15,106 nt of DNA, taken from NCBI GenBank assembly GCA_003105285.1, contig PQAN01000116.1, forward strand, positions 1 through 15,106, in the 5' to 3' direction. The first letter of the stretch is position 1. Each line of letters begins with the position of its first letter. The DNA is from Methylocystaceae bacterium (GTDB lineage Bacteria; Pseudomonadota; Alphaproteobacteria; Rhizobiales; Beijerinckiaceae). This document shows positions 6,507 through 13,832 of the stretch, piece after piece. A model generated the notes under the pieces. The model was not told the origin of the DNA. It saw only the letters and a program-made list of their open reading frames with translations, and made no database searches. Made by a program: the position numbers and the translations under genes.

Positions 6507-7697
6507 CTACAGCGCGACGATGCAGTGAGTTTCGATGAGGTCGTTTATCCGCCTGTCGACCTCGACGATGTCTATGTCGTCGTCCTTGATCAGTTGTGCG
6601 ATCAGTCTGGCCAATTGGCCGCTTTCGGCGGCTTCATATCCGAGCCTGGTGATTTCGCTCGTTCCGATCCTCAAAAATGCGTCGACATTTATGCGATGCT
6701 TTCGGAGCCGGTCCCTCAAAGCGAGCGCGTCGCTGCGAGAATAGGCCGTGACGACCTGGTGACAATAGGTCGATTCGGGAAAGTTCGCGGCGTCGACGCC
6801 GTGCAGTGGTATGCCTTCTTCCCGGAATATGCGGGAGATGGTTCGAGCATTGTCGACGACCCGACGCGCATATTCGCGCCACGGCGTCTCCTGGAGCACG
6901 ATTCCTGTCGAAGCGATCCGCGCAAGATGCGGATTGCAGATCAGAGTCGGGCCGTTGAGAGGAGTGAAATTAGCCAACACCTCGACCCGCTTGTGAACGC
7001 CCTCGTCGTTGGTGAGGATGATTCCTCCCTGCGGACCGGGAAACGTCTTGTGCGTCGAACCCAGCAACAAATCGGCGCCCTCCCGCAGAGGGTCTTGATA
7101 TTCACCTCCCGCGATGAGGCCGAGCGTATGCGAGCCGTCATAGGCGACGAGCCCTCCATATGCGTGGACCGTCGCGGATATTTCCGCGACGGGCATCGGG
7201 TAGGTCACGATCGAAGAGCCGAGAACGACGAGCGGCGGCTTATGCCGCTCGATGAGCTCCAGCGTTCTCGGCACATCGAGCTGCCATGTGGATTCCGAAA
7301 ACGGCAACGGCAGCGGCCGTCTGTCGAAGACTTCGTAATTGAGCGGATATCCGCCGCCGGGAAAAAACGGCGGAACGCGCCCGACATAATCCTGACTCTT
7401 CGTCAATGCGAAAACCACGGCCAGAAGCGCCATATTTCCGGAGATCGGAGAAAGATTGGCGTATTTCGCCTCGAAGACGCTTTTCGCCATTTCCGTGACG
7501 CTGAATATGAGCTCTTGGGCGGGCTCCGTGCCGGCGTAGAAGGACGCCGCATAGCGCGCTGAAATATCGGAGCTCAGCGGCGCGGCCGCTCTCTTCGACA
7601 TTCGATTTTCGCTGACGATGAGATTGATCGCGCGAAGGCGCGCCGAATTGTGGCGCTCGAGCAATTTTTCGATATGATTTGCGATATGAATGGTCAT
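6507..7697 (-). CDS. SHMT-like PLP-dependent enzyme (archaeal/transaldolase-like)
   Basis: This 396-residue fold-type I PLP enzyme belongs to the serine hydroxymethyltransferase family. Seen features are INLIVSEN (24-31, matching LIASEN), YAGTE with Glu58, DGSH (187-190) for the cofactor ring, Schiff-base Lys217 in GSTHKTFPGPQGG (213-225), and substrate-carboxylate Arg343 in FLRIGTSEITRLG. The Lys motif reads PGPQGG rather than the RGPRGG of bacterial GlyA. From memory the PGPQGG form is usual in archaeal SHMT and in threonine transaldolases. Hence candidate reactions are one-carbon transfer from serine with a folate or tetrahydromethanopterin carrier, or an aldol reaction on glycine/threonine. 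The ATG at 7697 has an AAGGTG site; an ATG at 7739 is less likely. Base use is softer than in the housekeeping neighbours, suggesting transfer. It lies downstream of the exported SnoaL-like gene. Confidence 0.85.
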   Translation of the reverse strand: MTIHIANHIEKLLERHNSARLRAINLIVSENRMSKRAAAPLSSDISARYAASFYAGTEPAQELIFSVTEMAKSVFEAKYANLSPISGNMALLAVVFALTKSQDYVGRVPPFFPGGGYPLNYEVFDRRPLPLPFSESTWQLDVPRTLELIERHKPPLVVLGSSIVTYPMPVAEISATVHAYGGLVAYDGSHTLGLIAGGEYQDPLREGADLLLGSTHKTFPGPQGGIILTNDEGVHKRVEVLANFTPLNGPTLICNPHLARIASTGIVLQETPWREYARRVVDNARTISRIFREEGIPLHGVDAANFPESTYCHQVVTAYSRSDALALRDRLRKHRINVDAFLRIGTSEITRLGYEAAESGQLARLIAQLIKDDDIDIVEVDRRINDLIETHCIVAL

Positions 7698-7813
7698 TTT
7701 CCGCACCTTTGTTACGCAATGGACATCGAGCGGAGACATCGAATCTGCGGAGCCCCGCCATGAAAGAAGCGACGCGCGGTCGACGAAGGCAATGACTTCA
7801 ATATGGGACGACT

Positions 7814-7851
7814 AAAAAAACTTCGCCGATCGCGCGCTGTGTTCAGCGCGC
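7814..7851 (-). terminator. Hairpin with distant T-run after the SnoaL-like gene
   Basis: A perfect 8-bp stem GCGCGCTG/CAGCGCGC (7832-7839 with 7844-7851) overlaps the stop codon of the SnoaL-like gene. On the minus strand a run of seven T (7820-7814) follows after about 11 bases. The distance is long for a classical terminator, so some readthrough into the SHMT-like gene is possible. Confidence 0.4.
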
Positions 7852-8751
7852 CGCGCTCACGGCTGGAGACCAGAATTTTCCGTTGTTGTTTTTCCATTGG
7901 TCGCGCGGGGGGATCGTCTCGAGCGTATCCCAGTGCTCGGCGAGCTTGCCGTTCTCCACGCGGAAGAGATCATAGAAGGAGGTGTGTCGGCCGCCGAAGT
8001 TTCCTTCGCTGATGACCAGCACAAAATTGCCTTCGCCGAGCACCTTGTGGACGCGATCATATTTGATCGCGACGCCGGCTTTGGACAGCGCTTCGAACGC
8101 CGCCGCGAGACCCGATAATTTGTCGCCGATCTGCGGATTGTGCTGAATATAATTTTCGCCGTCGAAATAGCCCGACAGTTTTTCGAATCTGCCGTTGACG
8201 AGAATGTCGTCGACGAAGCTCGCGACCAGTTGCTTGTTCGCGTCGGTCTTGTCGACGTCGGCGACCTCCACGGAGCCGTCGGTCATCGTATGGCCGCTCG
8301 GATTCGGCCCCGCCGTCGTCTGCAGATTATCCCAATGCTCGACGATCTTTCCATTCTCGAAACGGAAAATGTCGAAGCCGATCTTGGGGCCGAAAAAATT
8401 ATATTCTGTGTGTGTGAAGACGTAGTCGCCGTCCTGGAACACGCGCTTCGTGTCGACTTTGGCCGATCCCTTCGGCAAGGCCTGCAGGACTTTTCCGAAT
8501 CCCTCCAACCCATCGGCGACGGCGAGATTGTGCTGGACGTATTTCTCGGAATTGACGATTGCGACCGGCTCGGGCGCGCCTGTCTCGATGGACTCGAGGA
8601 GATCGAAGACCTGCTTCTTCTGGTTGGACACGCGTTTCTCCAATTTTGTTTCGGCGACGACGCTCGTCGCCGTCAATTCGGCGACTGCGATCGAGGCGAT
8701 GGCGGCGACGATGGACAGAGTCACGATTTTGCGTTTGGGTAATGAAAACAT
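7843..8751 (-). CDS. Exported protein with two tandem SnoaL/NTF2-like domains
   Basis: This 302-residue protein starts with a positively charged then hydrophobic segment (1-33) and possible signal-peptidase sites after AVA (24) or VVA (33), so it should be periplasmic or membrane-tethered. Two copies of a SnoaL/NTF2-like fold follow. Copy one has YVQHN (71-75) and FDIFRFENGKIVEHWDNLQ (126-144); copy two has YIQHN (201-205) and YDLFRVENGKLAEHWDTLE (260-278), about 130 residues apart, so the gene arose by internal duplication. Such domains form a cone-shaped pocket for small hydrophobic ligands; the conserved Gln-His and His-Trp-Asp residues may line it. Activity is unknown. GAGG lies 5 bases before the ATG. 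The Rrf2-family regulator gene upstream ends 100 bp away, and the gap is full of regulatory-looking repeats. Confidence 0.85.
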   Translation of the reverse strand: MFSLPKRKIVTLSIVAAIASIAVAELTATSVVAETKLEKRVSNQKKQVFDLLESIETGAPEPVAIVNSEKYVQHNLAVADGLEGFGKVLQALPKGSAKVDTKRVFQDGDYVFTHTEYNFFGPKIGFDIFRFENGKIVEHWDNLQTTAGPNPSGHTMTDGSVEVADVDKTDANKQLVASFVDDILVNGRFEKLSGYFDGENYIQHNPQIGDKLSGLAAAFEALSKAGVAIKYDRVHKVLGEGNFVLVISEGNFGGRHTSFYDLFRVENGKLAEHWDTLETIPPRDQWKNNNGKFWSPAVSAAR

Positions 8752-8760
8752 GGATACCTC

Positions 8761-8800
8761 ATGTGTATCGAATATTGATACATATAAGCACATGTGTTTC
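8761..8800. promoter_or_regulatory. Operator-like cluster upstream of the SnoaL-like gene
   Basis: TGTATC (8764-8769) and GATACA (8777-8782) form a dyad with an AATATT core. CATGTGTATC (8760-8769) and CATGTGTTTC (8791-8800) are direct repeats 31 bp apart, about three helix turns. CACATGTG at 8789-8796 is an 8-bp palindrome. All lie 10-50 bases before the ATG in unusually AT-rich DNA. The Rrf2-family protein encoded just upstream is the natural candidate binder. Confidence 0.5.
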
Positions 8801-8832
8801 TATAATGGTTGCATATCGAAGTAAAGACGAGA

Positions 8833-8853
8833 AGCGCCGATTTTTTTGGCGCT
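8833..8853 (-). terminator. Hairpin at the 3' end of the Rrf2-type gene
   Basis: AGCGCC (8833-8838) and GGCGCT (8848-8853) form a 6-bp stem that overlaps the Rrf2-type stop codon. The homopolymer run lies in the loop, not after the stem, so termination efficiency is doubtful. Confidence 0.3.
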
Positions 8854-9286
8854 AGGCGAGGCGTCTCGATCGGTCGCGCTTGATCGTCTGCTTGGCGATC
8901 GCGGCGATCGTGATTCGAGCGAGTTCCGCTCGAAGCGCCTGCTCGGCCGCCTCGAACCGCTCCTCCAGAACGGCCCCGATGTTGCGCCCAATGGGACATT
9001 TCGGGTTCGCGTCGGGATGCGTTCTCAGCACCGCGCCGTCTTCATCCATCGCGTTATAGACGTCGAGCAGGGTGATGGCTTCGGCGGACCGCATGAGCAG
9101 AGCCCCTCCGCCCGAGCCCATCACGGAGCGGGTCAATCCCTCCCTGGAGAGCTGAGAGAGCAGCCGTCGGATGAGAGACGGATTGGTGTTCACGCTCGAC
9201 GCGATGAGTTCGGACGAAGCCGGCTCTCCGTTCCTGGTCTGCAGGAATGTGAGAATGTGAACGGCGACCGAGAAGCGAGTGTTCAT
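8852..9286 (-). CDS. Rrf2 family transcriptional regulator (single cysteine)
   Basis: This 144-residue winged-helix protein starts MNTRFSVAVHILTFL, the usual first helix. The recognition region is SSELIASSVNTNPSLIRRLLSQLSREGL (24-51), then a Gly-rich wing (VMGSGGGALLM, 55-65), ITLLDVYNAM (71-80) and a C-terminal helix beginning CPIGRNIGAVLEERF (97-111). IscR- and NsrR-type members hold an iron-sulfur cluster with three cysteines near this point. Here only Cys97 is present, so no such cluster is expected; single-Cys YwnA-like members are better models and may sense thiol oxidation or electrophiles. The ATG at 9286 gives the family's usual length; its ribosome binding site (GAAG) is weak. It probably regulates itself and the downstream SnoaL-like gene. 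Confidence 0.88.
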   Translation of the reverse strand: MNTRFSVAVHILTFLQTRNGEPASSELIASSVNTNPSLIRRLLSQLSREGLTRSVMGSGGGALLMRSAEAITLLDVYNAMDEDGAVLRTHPDANPKCPIGRNIGAVLEERFEAAEQALRAELARITIAAIAKQTIKRDRSRRLA

Positions 9287-9298
9287 CGTAGTAACTTC

Positions 9299-9321
9299 GT
9301 TTCTGTATTCGCCACAGTAAC
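9299..9321. promoter_or_regulatory. 23-bp dyad upstream of the Rrf2-type gene
   Basis: Arms GTTTCTGT (9299-9306) and ACAGTAAC (9314-9321) pair at seven of eight positions across a 7-bp spacer, starting 13 bases ahead of the Rrf2-type ATG. AGTAAC also recurs at 9290-9295. The size and place fit an autoregulatory operator. Confidence 0.45.
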
Positions 9322-9365
9322 ATAGCCGAGCGCCTGCCGCCACGCCGAGCGCCTGGCATCGCCTC

Positions 9366-9392
9366 GACATGGGCGCGATCCGGCCCTATGTC
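9366..9392. repeat. Imperfect hairpin in the Rrf2/YidB divergent region
   Basis: GACATGGGC (9366-9374) pairs with GCCC-T-ATGTC (9383-9392) with one bulged base and an 8-nt loop. It lies about 60 bases ahead of the YidB-like ATG. It could be part of that gene's leader; nothing more can be said. Confidence 0.3.
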
Positions 9393-9450
9393 ATGAAGCG
9401 GCGACCATGTTCGCCTAAAGATGCGTCCTGTCCTCACGAAGGAGAACGAC

Positions 9451-9786
9451 ATGGGATTGTTGGACGGAATATTGGGCGGCGCCATCGGCGTCGAGATCGC
9501 CACCCTCGTCAATGGCTATATCGAGAAGCATGGCGGCGTGCAGGGCGTCGTCGCCGAGCTCGAGAAGACGGCCTTGGGCGAAAAGGTCAAGTCTTGGGTT
9601 TCCACCGGCCCCAATCTGCCGGTCTCGGCGGAGCAGATTCAGCAGGCGCTCGGCTCTGACAAGGTGAAGGAGCTCGGCGCCAAATTCGGCATTCCGGTCG
9701 ACAAGGTTTCGGCGGCCTTGGCCGAATATCTGCCGGCCGCCGTCGACAAGGCGACTCCCGACGGCAAGTTGCCGCAGCAACAATAG
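9451..9786 (+). CDS. YidB family protein
   Basis: This 111-residue protein belongs to a family of unknown function named after E. coli YidB. It starts MGLLDGILGGAIG, a small Gly-rich helix. The central motif KSWVSTGPNLPVSAEQIQQALGSDKV (47-72) matches the family's W-V-x-T-G-x-N-x-P-V/I-S signature, and the end AEYLPAAVDKATPDGKLP (90-107) is the usual closing LP-x-x-V-D-x-x-T-P-x-G. The ATG at 9451 has an excellent GGAG six bases ahead. Members look like small soluble helical proteins; no reaction is known. It is divergent from the Rrf2-type gene and converges on the coiled-coil gene with a 30-bp gap. Confidence 0.9.
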   Translation: MGLLDGILGGAIGVEIATLVNGYIEKHGGVQGVVAELEKTALGEKVKSWVSTGPNLPVSAEQIQQALGSDKVKELGAKFGIPVDKVSAALAEYLPAAVDKATPDGKLPQQQ

Positions 9787-9816
9787 CCCGCGAGACTCTG
9801 CCGGACCGCGCGCTCA

Positions 9817-10893
9817 CTATGCGCGTTTCTGCGCGGCTTCGTTGGAGTTGGCCGAGGCCGCGGATGCGATCTCGGCCATTCGCGCGCCAATATCGACGAT
9901 CGCCTGCCGCAAGGCGAGAACATCGCGGTCGCCTTGCGCTTCATGCGCCGACGCGAGCGCGGCCGGAGGCGAGTGGGCTTGGGCGCCGCCGGTCTCGCGC
10001 AGATGGGCGTGCTCCTTGCGCAGCGCCTCGATCTCGCCATGCAGCAGCGCATTGTCCGAGCGGACGGTCTCCAGCCGGTCCGCATGGTCGCGCTCCTCCG
10101 CACGCGCGACGCGCAGAGCCTTTTCGAGATGCTCGATCTCCGATTTGGAGCGCTGTTCGAGCGCCGCCGAGCTCGCGCGCGTCTCCTCCAACGCCTTTTG
10201 CAGATCGGCCTTTTCCATTACGGCCGCGTCGAGCTCGCGCGTCGTGCGCGACAGCACGGAATCGGCATCGGCGAGACGCTCGGCCTCCGCCGAAGCGCGT
10301 ACGAAATTCTCCTTCAGCGCGCCGAGCGTCTGCCGCAGCTCGGCGTTTTGCGCATGCAGGGCCGCGATACTGGTCTCATGGGCGGTGACGCACGTGCGAT
10401 GCAATTCGCTCGACCGGGCGAGTTCCTCCCGATCCAGTTCGACATTGCGCAGATTGGCGACGACGGCCTCCACCCGGTCGGTCATCTCGTGCAGCGCGGC
10501 CTCGGTCGAGTTCAAAAGCGCCGTTCTCTCCTCGAGGCGCCTCTGGCTTTCTGAAAATTTCGTCTCGAAATCGTCGCCGCGCGCGATCGCCGCCGTGAGC
10601 CGCCCATCCAGCTCGGCGACGCGCGCGGCGCTGCGGCCGATCTCGACGAGGTCCGCCGCCTTGGTCGCCTTGACCGCGGCCATCTGCTGCTCGAGCCGGC
10701 GATAGCGCGTGGCGAATTCGGCCCGCAGCAGGTCGCGCTCCGCCGCCACTTTCTCCAGCGACAAAGGCGTCAGCATGTGCAGGCGGCGCATGGAGAGGCG
10801 CATGGCCCGCCGCCAGAAGGCGGGCAGGAACATCAAGGTGAACAGCCCGGCCACCAGAAACCCGAGCGCGAAATACATCGCCTGTTCGATCAA
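9817..10893 (-). CDS. Membrane-anchored coiled-coil protein of unknown function
   Basis: A single membrane segment (about 6-26, MYFALGFLVAGLFTLMFLPAF) is followed by a short basic patch RRAMRLSMRRL (28-38) and roughly 270 residues of charged Glu/Arg/Ala-rich heptad-like sequence (about 48-315). A looser Ala-rich tail ends QKRA. I recognise the opening (one span, then a R-x-M-R-L-x-M-R-R-L patch and TPLS) from conserved proteins of Bradyrhizobium-type bacteria, all hypothetical. Topology would put the long coil in the cytoplasm, by the positive-inside rule. The first codon is TTG at 10893, with AGGA about 11 bases upstream; an ATG five codons on (10878) is the alternative. A structural or scaffolding role is a guess. 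Confidence 0.75.
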   Translation of the reverse strand: MIEQAMYFALGFLVAGLFTLMFLPAFWRRAMRLSMRRLHMLTPLSLEKVAAERDLLRAEFATRYRRLEQQMAAVKATKAADLVEIGRSAARVAELDGRLTAAIARGDDFETKFSESQRRLEERTALLNSTEAALHEMTDRVEAVVANLRNVELDREELARSSELHRTCVTAHETSIAALHAQNAELRQTLGALKENFVRASAEAERLADADSVLSRTTRELDAAVMEKADLQKALEETRASSAALEQRSKSEIEHLEKALRVARAEERDHADRLETVRSDNALLHGEIEALRKEHAHLRETGGAQAHSPPAALASAHEAQGDRDVLALRQAIVDIGARMAEIASAASANSNEAAQKRA

Positions 10894-11005
10894 AGGTTCG
10901 GCAGTCCTTTTGCTGCGGCTCGGGCGCTTTCGGGCAAAACCTCGCTCCCTCGCGAATTTCAGCGAAACGGAGCGCGAGCGAGAATGCCACGTCGCGGCGG
11001 GGAAA

Positions 11006-11860
11006 TCAAAGCGGAGGGGTCGGAGAGGCTATCGGTGTTTTCCCGGTCGAGAGGACATCGCCGGCCGGCTTCACAGCTCGGACGAGGCTCCACCCTGGCG
11101 CGTGGACCCAGCACCGTTCGTCGGCGATCCCGTCGGTTCGGTGAAGGCTCGCGACGTCCTGCCAGCCGCCCTTTGCGAAAGCGGCCGCGAGGGCGGCCTC
11201 GGAGTCTTCGTCCCGCATTCCTTCGCCGGGAATGAAGGCCGCCGGGGAAATCCATGCCGCCGAGAACTCCGCACCGCGCCTCTCGAAGCGAAACATTCCG
11301 CCTTGCGGCGAGAGAGGCGGCGCCCCGCTTCGCCGGTTGGTGGTGAGCGGTAGGACGAGTCGTCCGCCGTTGTTCAGCCGGTCGAGCCAGACGTCCATCG
11401 GTCGCGTCGCGCCCGCATTGACATAGATGACGTCCGCAGGCTCGAAGTTCACGGATGTCCCATCGCCTTGGAGCACGTCGACGCTCGGAAAGGCGGAGAG
11501 ATTGGCGGTGGCCCGCGAGGCGAGCGCAGGATCGCATTCTACGGCGGTCACGCGGCCGGACGGGCCCATGAGATGCGCCAAAATCGCCGAATAATAGCCG
11601 ACGCCGGCGCCGATATGGACGACGCGCTCTCCCGGCCTCGGGCCGGCGGCGGCCATCCATTTCGCATGCCCGGATGGCTGGCCGTTATTGAGGCCGCGCT
11701 CCGGAACGAGGCCGATCAGGACATCTGAATAGAGATAGACAGGATCGGCCGTCGGCGTCGTCCGATATCCGCTCCAGCCGAAGACCTGCCAAGGCCCCTC
11801 CCCGACAAAGCGCTCTCTCGGCGTCGTGGCGAAAGCCTCCTCGAGAGCGGGATGCTCCAC
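11006..11860 (-). CDS. Protein-L-isoaspartate O-methyltransferase-like SAM methyltransferase
   Basis: This class I SAM-dependent methyltransferase is related to PCMT, which methylates isoaspartate residues in aged proteins. From the GTG at 11860 it has 284 residues: PRERFVGEGPW (14-24), LNNGQPSGHAKWM (57-69), SAM motif I VVHIGAGVGYYSAIL (80-94) and acidic loop VECD (107-110). The C-terminal 100 residues differ from standard PCMT, so the substrate may differ. The frame upstream of the GTG also reads as family sequence (KRAYAKQIAFIGGV), the usual N-terminal helix, yet holds no ATG, GTG or TTG before an in-frame stop near 11970. An ATA at 11929, eight or so bases after GGGGAA, sits where an ATG would be expected. 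Either the start is unusual or a start codon was lost. mutL lies upstream on the same strand. Confidence 0.8.
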   Translation of the reverse strand: MEHPALEEAFATTPRERFVGEGPWQVFGWSGYRTTPTADPVYLYSDVLIGLVPERGLNNGQPSGHAKWMAAAGPRPGERVVHIGAGVGYYSAILAHLMGPSGRVTAVECDPALASRATANLSAFPSVDVLQGDGTSVNFEPADVIYVNAGATRPMDVWLDRLNNGGRLVLPLTTNRRSGAPPLSPQGGMFRFERRGAEFSAAWISPAAFIPGEGMRDEDSEAALAAAFAKGGWQDVASLHRTDGIADERCWVHAPGWSLVRAVKPAGDVLSTGKTPIASPTPPL

Positions 11861-12014
11861 TCCGCCGATAAAGGCGATCTGCTTGGCGTAGGCCCGTTTT
11901 ACGACAGCGAGGTCGGCTTTCGAAAATATGCTGTTCCCCGATATTCTTTCGCGGCCCGTCGCGCCGCGGAACGCCTATTGTTCGTGCAATCGCTTCGGCA
12001 ATAGTCGAAAAGTG

Positions 12015-13832
12015 CTACATTCGTCCGAACAGCTTCTCTATATCCGCGAGCTTCAGCTCGATATAGGTCGGGCGGCCGTGGTTGCATTGGCCGGAACCGG
12101 GCGTCTTCTCCATCTCGCGCAGCAGAGCGTTCATCTCCTCGGCGGTGAGACGGCGGCCGGCGCGCACCGAGTGATGGCAGGCGAAGGTCGCGAGAACGGC
12201 GTCGAGACGGCGCGTCAGCGCGCGCGCGTCGCCGTCCTCGGCGAGGAGATCGGCGATGTCGGCGACGAGGCGCGCATGATCGATGTCGCCGAGGATGGCC
12301 GGGCTCTCGCGCACCAGCACGGCGCCGGGGCCGAAGGGCTCCAGCACGAGGCCGAGCTCGGCGAGTTGCGGCAGGGCGGGAAGCAGCGCGTCGAGACGGA
12401 CGTCGTCGAGCTCGACGACGCTCGGAATGAGCAGCAATTGGCGGGCGACGCCGTTTTGCGCGCGCTGCGCTTTGAGCTTTTCATAGACGAGACGCTCATG
12501 CGCGGCGTGCTGGTCGACGATGACGAGCCCGTCGCGCGTCTGCGCGACGACATAGGTCTCATGGATTTGCGCGCGCGCGGCGCCGAGCGGCGCCTCGGCG
12601 TCCGTCTCCGCCGGCGCGGCTCGGCTCGGCCGCGCATCGGCAGAGGGCGCGCCGATGTCGAAGGCCGCCTGCGGCGCCTCGGCGAAGCCCGTCGGCGCAT
12701 TGGGCGAGCGTCGCGGATCCCAGTCATAGCTCAGGCGCGGGCGCTCGCCGAAGGACGTGGAAAAAGACCCCGCCCCTCGGGCGCGCGCCGCGAGGACGTC
12801 GAGCGCCGCGCGCGTCGGCGCATCGGCGCTGCGATGGAGCGCGGAAGCGAGCGCCTCCTTCAAGGCGCCGACGACGAGGCCGCGCACGAGGCCGGGATCG
12901 GAAAACCGCACCTCGGCCTTGGCCGGATGGACATTGACGTCGACGGCGCGCGGATCGCATTCGAGAAACAACGCGAGCGCCGGATGGCGGTCATGCGCGA
13001 GGAAATCGAGATAGGCGGCGCGCACGGCGCCGGCGAAGAGCTTGTCGCGCACCGGCCGGCCGTTCACATAGACATATTGCATCTGCGCATTGGCGCGATG
13101 GAAGGTCGGCAGGCCGGCAATGCCTGTGAGGCGAAAGCCCGAGCGCTCCGCCTCGAGCGCGACCGCATTGGCGGCGAAATCCTCGCCGAGCGCTTGTGCG
13201 ACACGCCGCGCCCGGCCGGCGCTCTCCGAGCCGCAGCCCGCGTAATCGAACATCTGGCCGGAGTCGCCCGCGAAACCGAAGCGCACGGACGGATTGGCCA
13301 TGGCGAGGCGCTTGACGACATCGACGACGGCCGCCGTCTCGGTGCGCTCGGATTTCAGGAATTTCAGCCGCGCCGGCGTCGCCGCGAACAAATCGCGCAC
13401 TTCTATGCGCGTGCCTTTCGGCCAGTTGCTCGCCCGCATCGGCCGCTTCTCGCCCGCCTCGACGCGGATTTGCGCGCCGACCTCCGCGCCGAGCGCGCGC
13501 GTGTCGATCGTCACATCGGCGACCGCGGCGATGGAGGGCAGCGCCTCGCCTCGAAACCCCAGCGTCGCGATGGCGGTGAGATCGCCGTCGGGGATTTTCG
13601 AGGTCGCATGGCGCTCGACGGCGAGCGAGAGATCATCGGCGCTCATGCCGCAGCCGTCATCGACGACGCGAATGAGCCGCCGCCCTCCCGCTTCGATCGC
13701 CACATCGATGCGCGCCGCGCCGGCGTCGAGCGCATTCTCGACGAGCTCCTTGACGGCGGACGCCGGACGCTCGACCACTTCGCCGGCGGCGATACGGTCG
13801 ACGAGAATGGGATCGAGACGGCGGACGGGCAT
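12015..13832 (-). CDS. mutL: DNA mismatch repair protein MutL (endonuclease type)
   Basis: This 605-residue protein couples mismatch recognition by MutS to strand incision. The N-terminal GHKL ATPase has all motifs: ELVENALDAG (29-38), DDGCGM (58-63), LGFRGEAL (91-98) and GTRIEVRDLF (140-149). A Pro/Ala-rich linker (about 335-420) leads to the dimerisation domain. There the metal-binding endonuclease motif DQHA-x2-E-x4-E is intact (DQHAAHERLVYE, 440-451), with ACHHSVR (551-557) and QCNHGRP (582-588). This is the type found in bacteria without MutH, where MutL itself nicks the new strand. The start MPVRRLDPILVDRIAAGEVVERPA is standard; no strong ribosome binding site is visible. mutS ends 1.2 kb upstream, with a toxin-antitoxin pair between. 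Confidence 0.98.
   Translation of the reverse strand: MPVRRLDPILVDRIAAGEVVERPASAVKELVENALDAGAARIDVAIEAGGRRLIRVVDDGCGMSADDLSLAVERHATSKIPDGDLTAIATLGFRGEALPSIAAVADVTIDTRALGAEVGAQIRVEAGEKRPMRASNWPKGTRIEVRDLFAATPARLKFLKSERTETAAVVDVVKRLAMANPSVRFGFAGDSGQMFDYAGCGSESAGRARRVAQALGEDFAANAVALEAERSGFRLTGIAGLPTFHRANAQMQYVYVNGRPVRDKLFAGAVRAAYLDFLAHDRHPALALFLECDPRAVDVNVHPAKAEVRFSDPGLVRGLVVGALKEALASALHRSADAPTRAALDVLAARARGAGSFSTSFGERPRLSYDWDPRRSPNAPTGFAEAPQAAFDIGAPSADARPSRAAPAETDAEAPLGAARAQIHETYVVAQTRDGLVIVDQHAAHERLVYEKLKAQRAQNGVARQLLLIPSVVELDDVRLDALLPALPQLAELGLVLEPFGPGAVLVRESPAILGDIDHARLVADIADLLAEDGDARALTRRLDAVLATFACHHSVRAGRRLTAEEMNALLREMEKTPGSGQCNHGRPTYIELKLADIEKLFGRM

Noticed and set aside
6432..7562. Plus-strand open frame of about 375 codons
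   Set aside because: Antisense shadow of the SHMT-like gene; no ribosome binding site and no recognisable motif.
8852..9286. Iron-sulfur cluster in the Rrf2-type regulator
   Set aside because: Only one cysteine (Cys97) lies in the region where IscR/NsrR have three ligands.
9842..10705. Plus-strand Ser/Ala/Arg-rich open frame
   Set aside because: Mirror of the coiled-coil gene; low-complexity composition expected from antisense of Glu/Arg/Ala codons.
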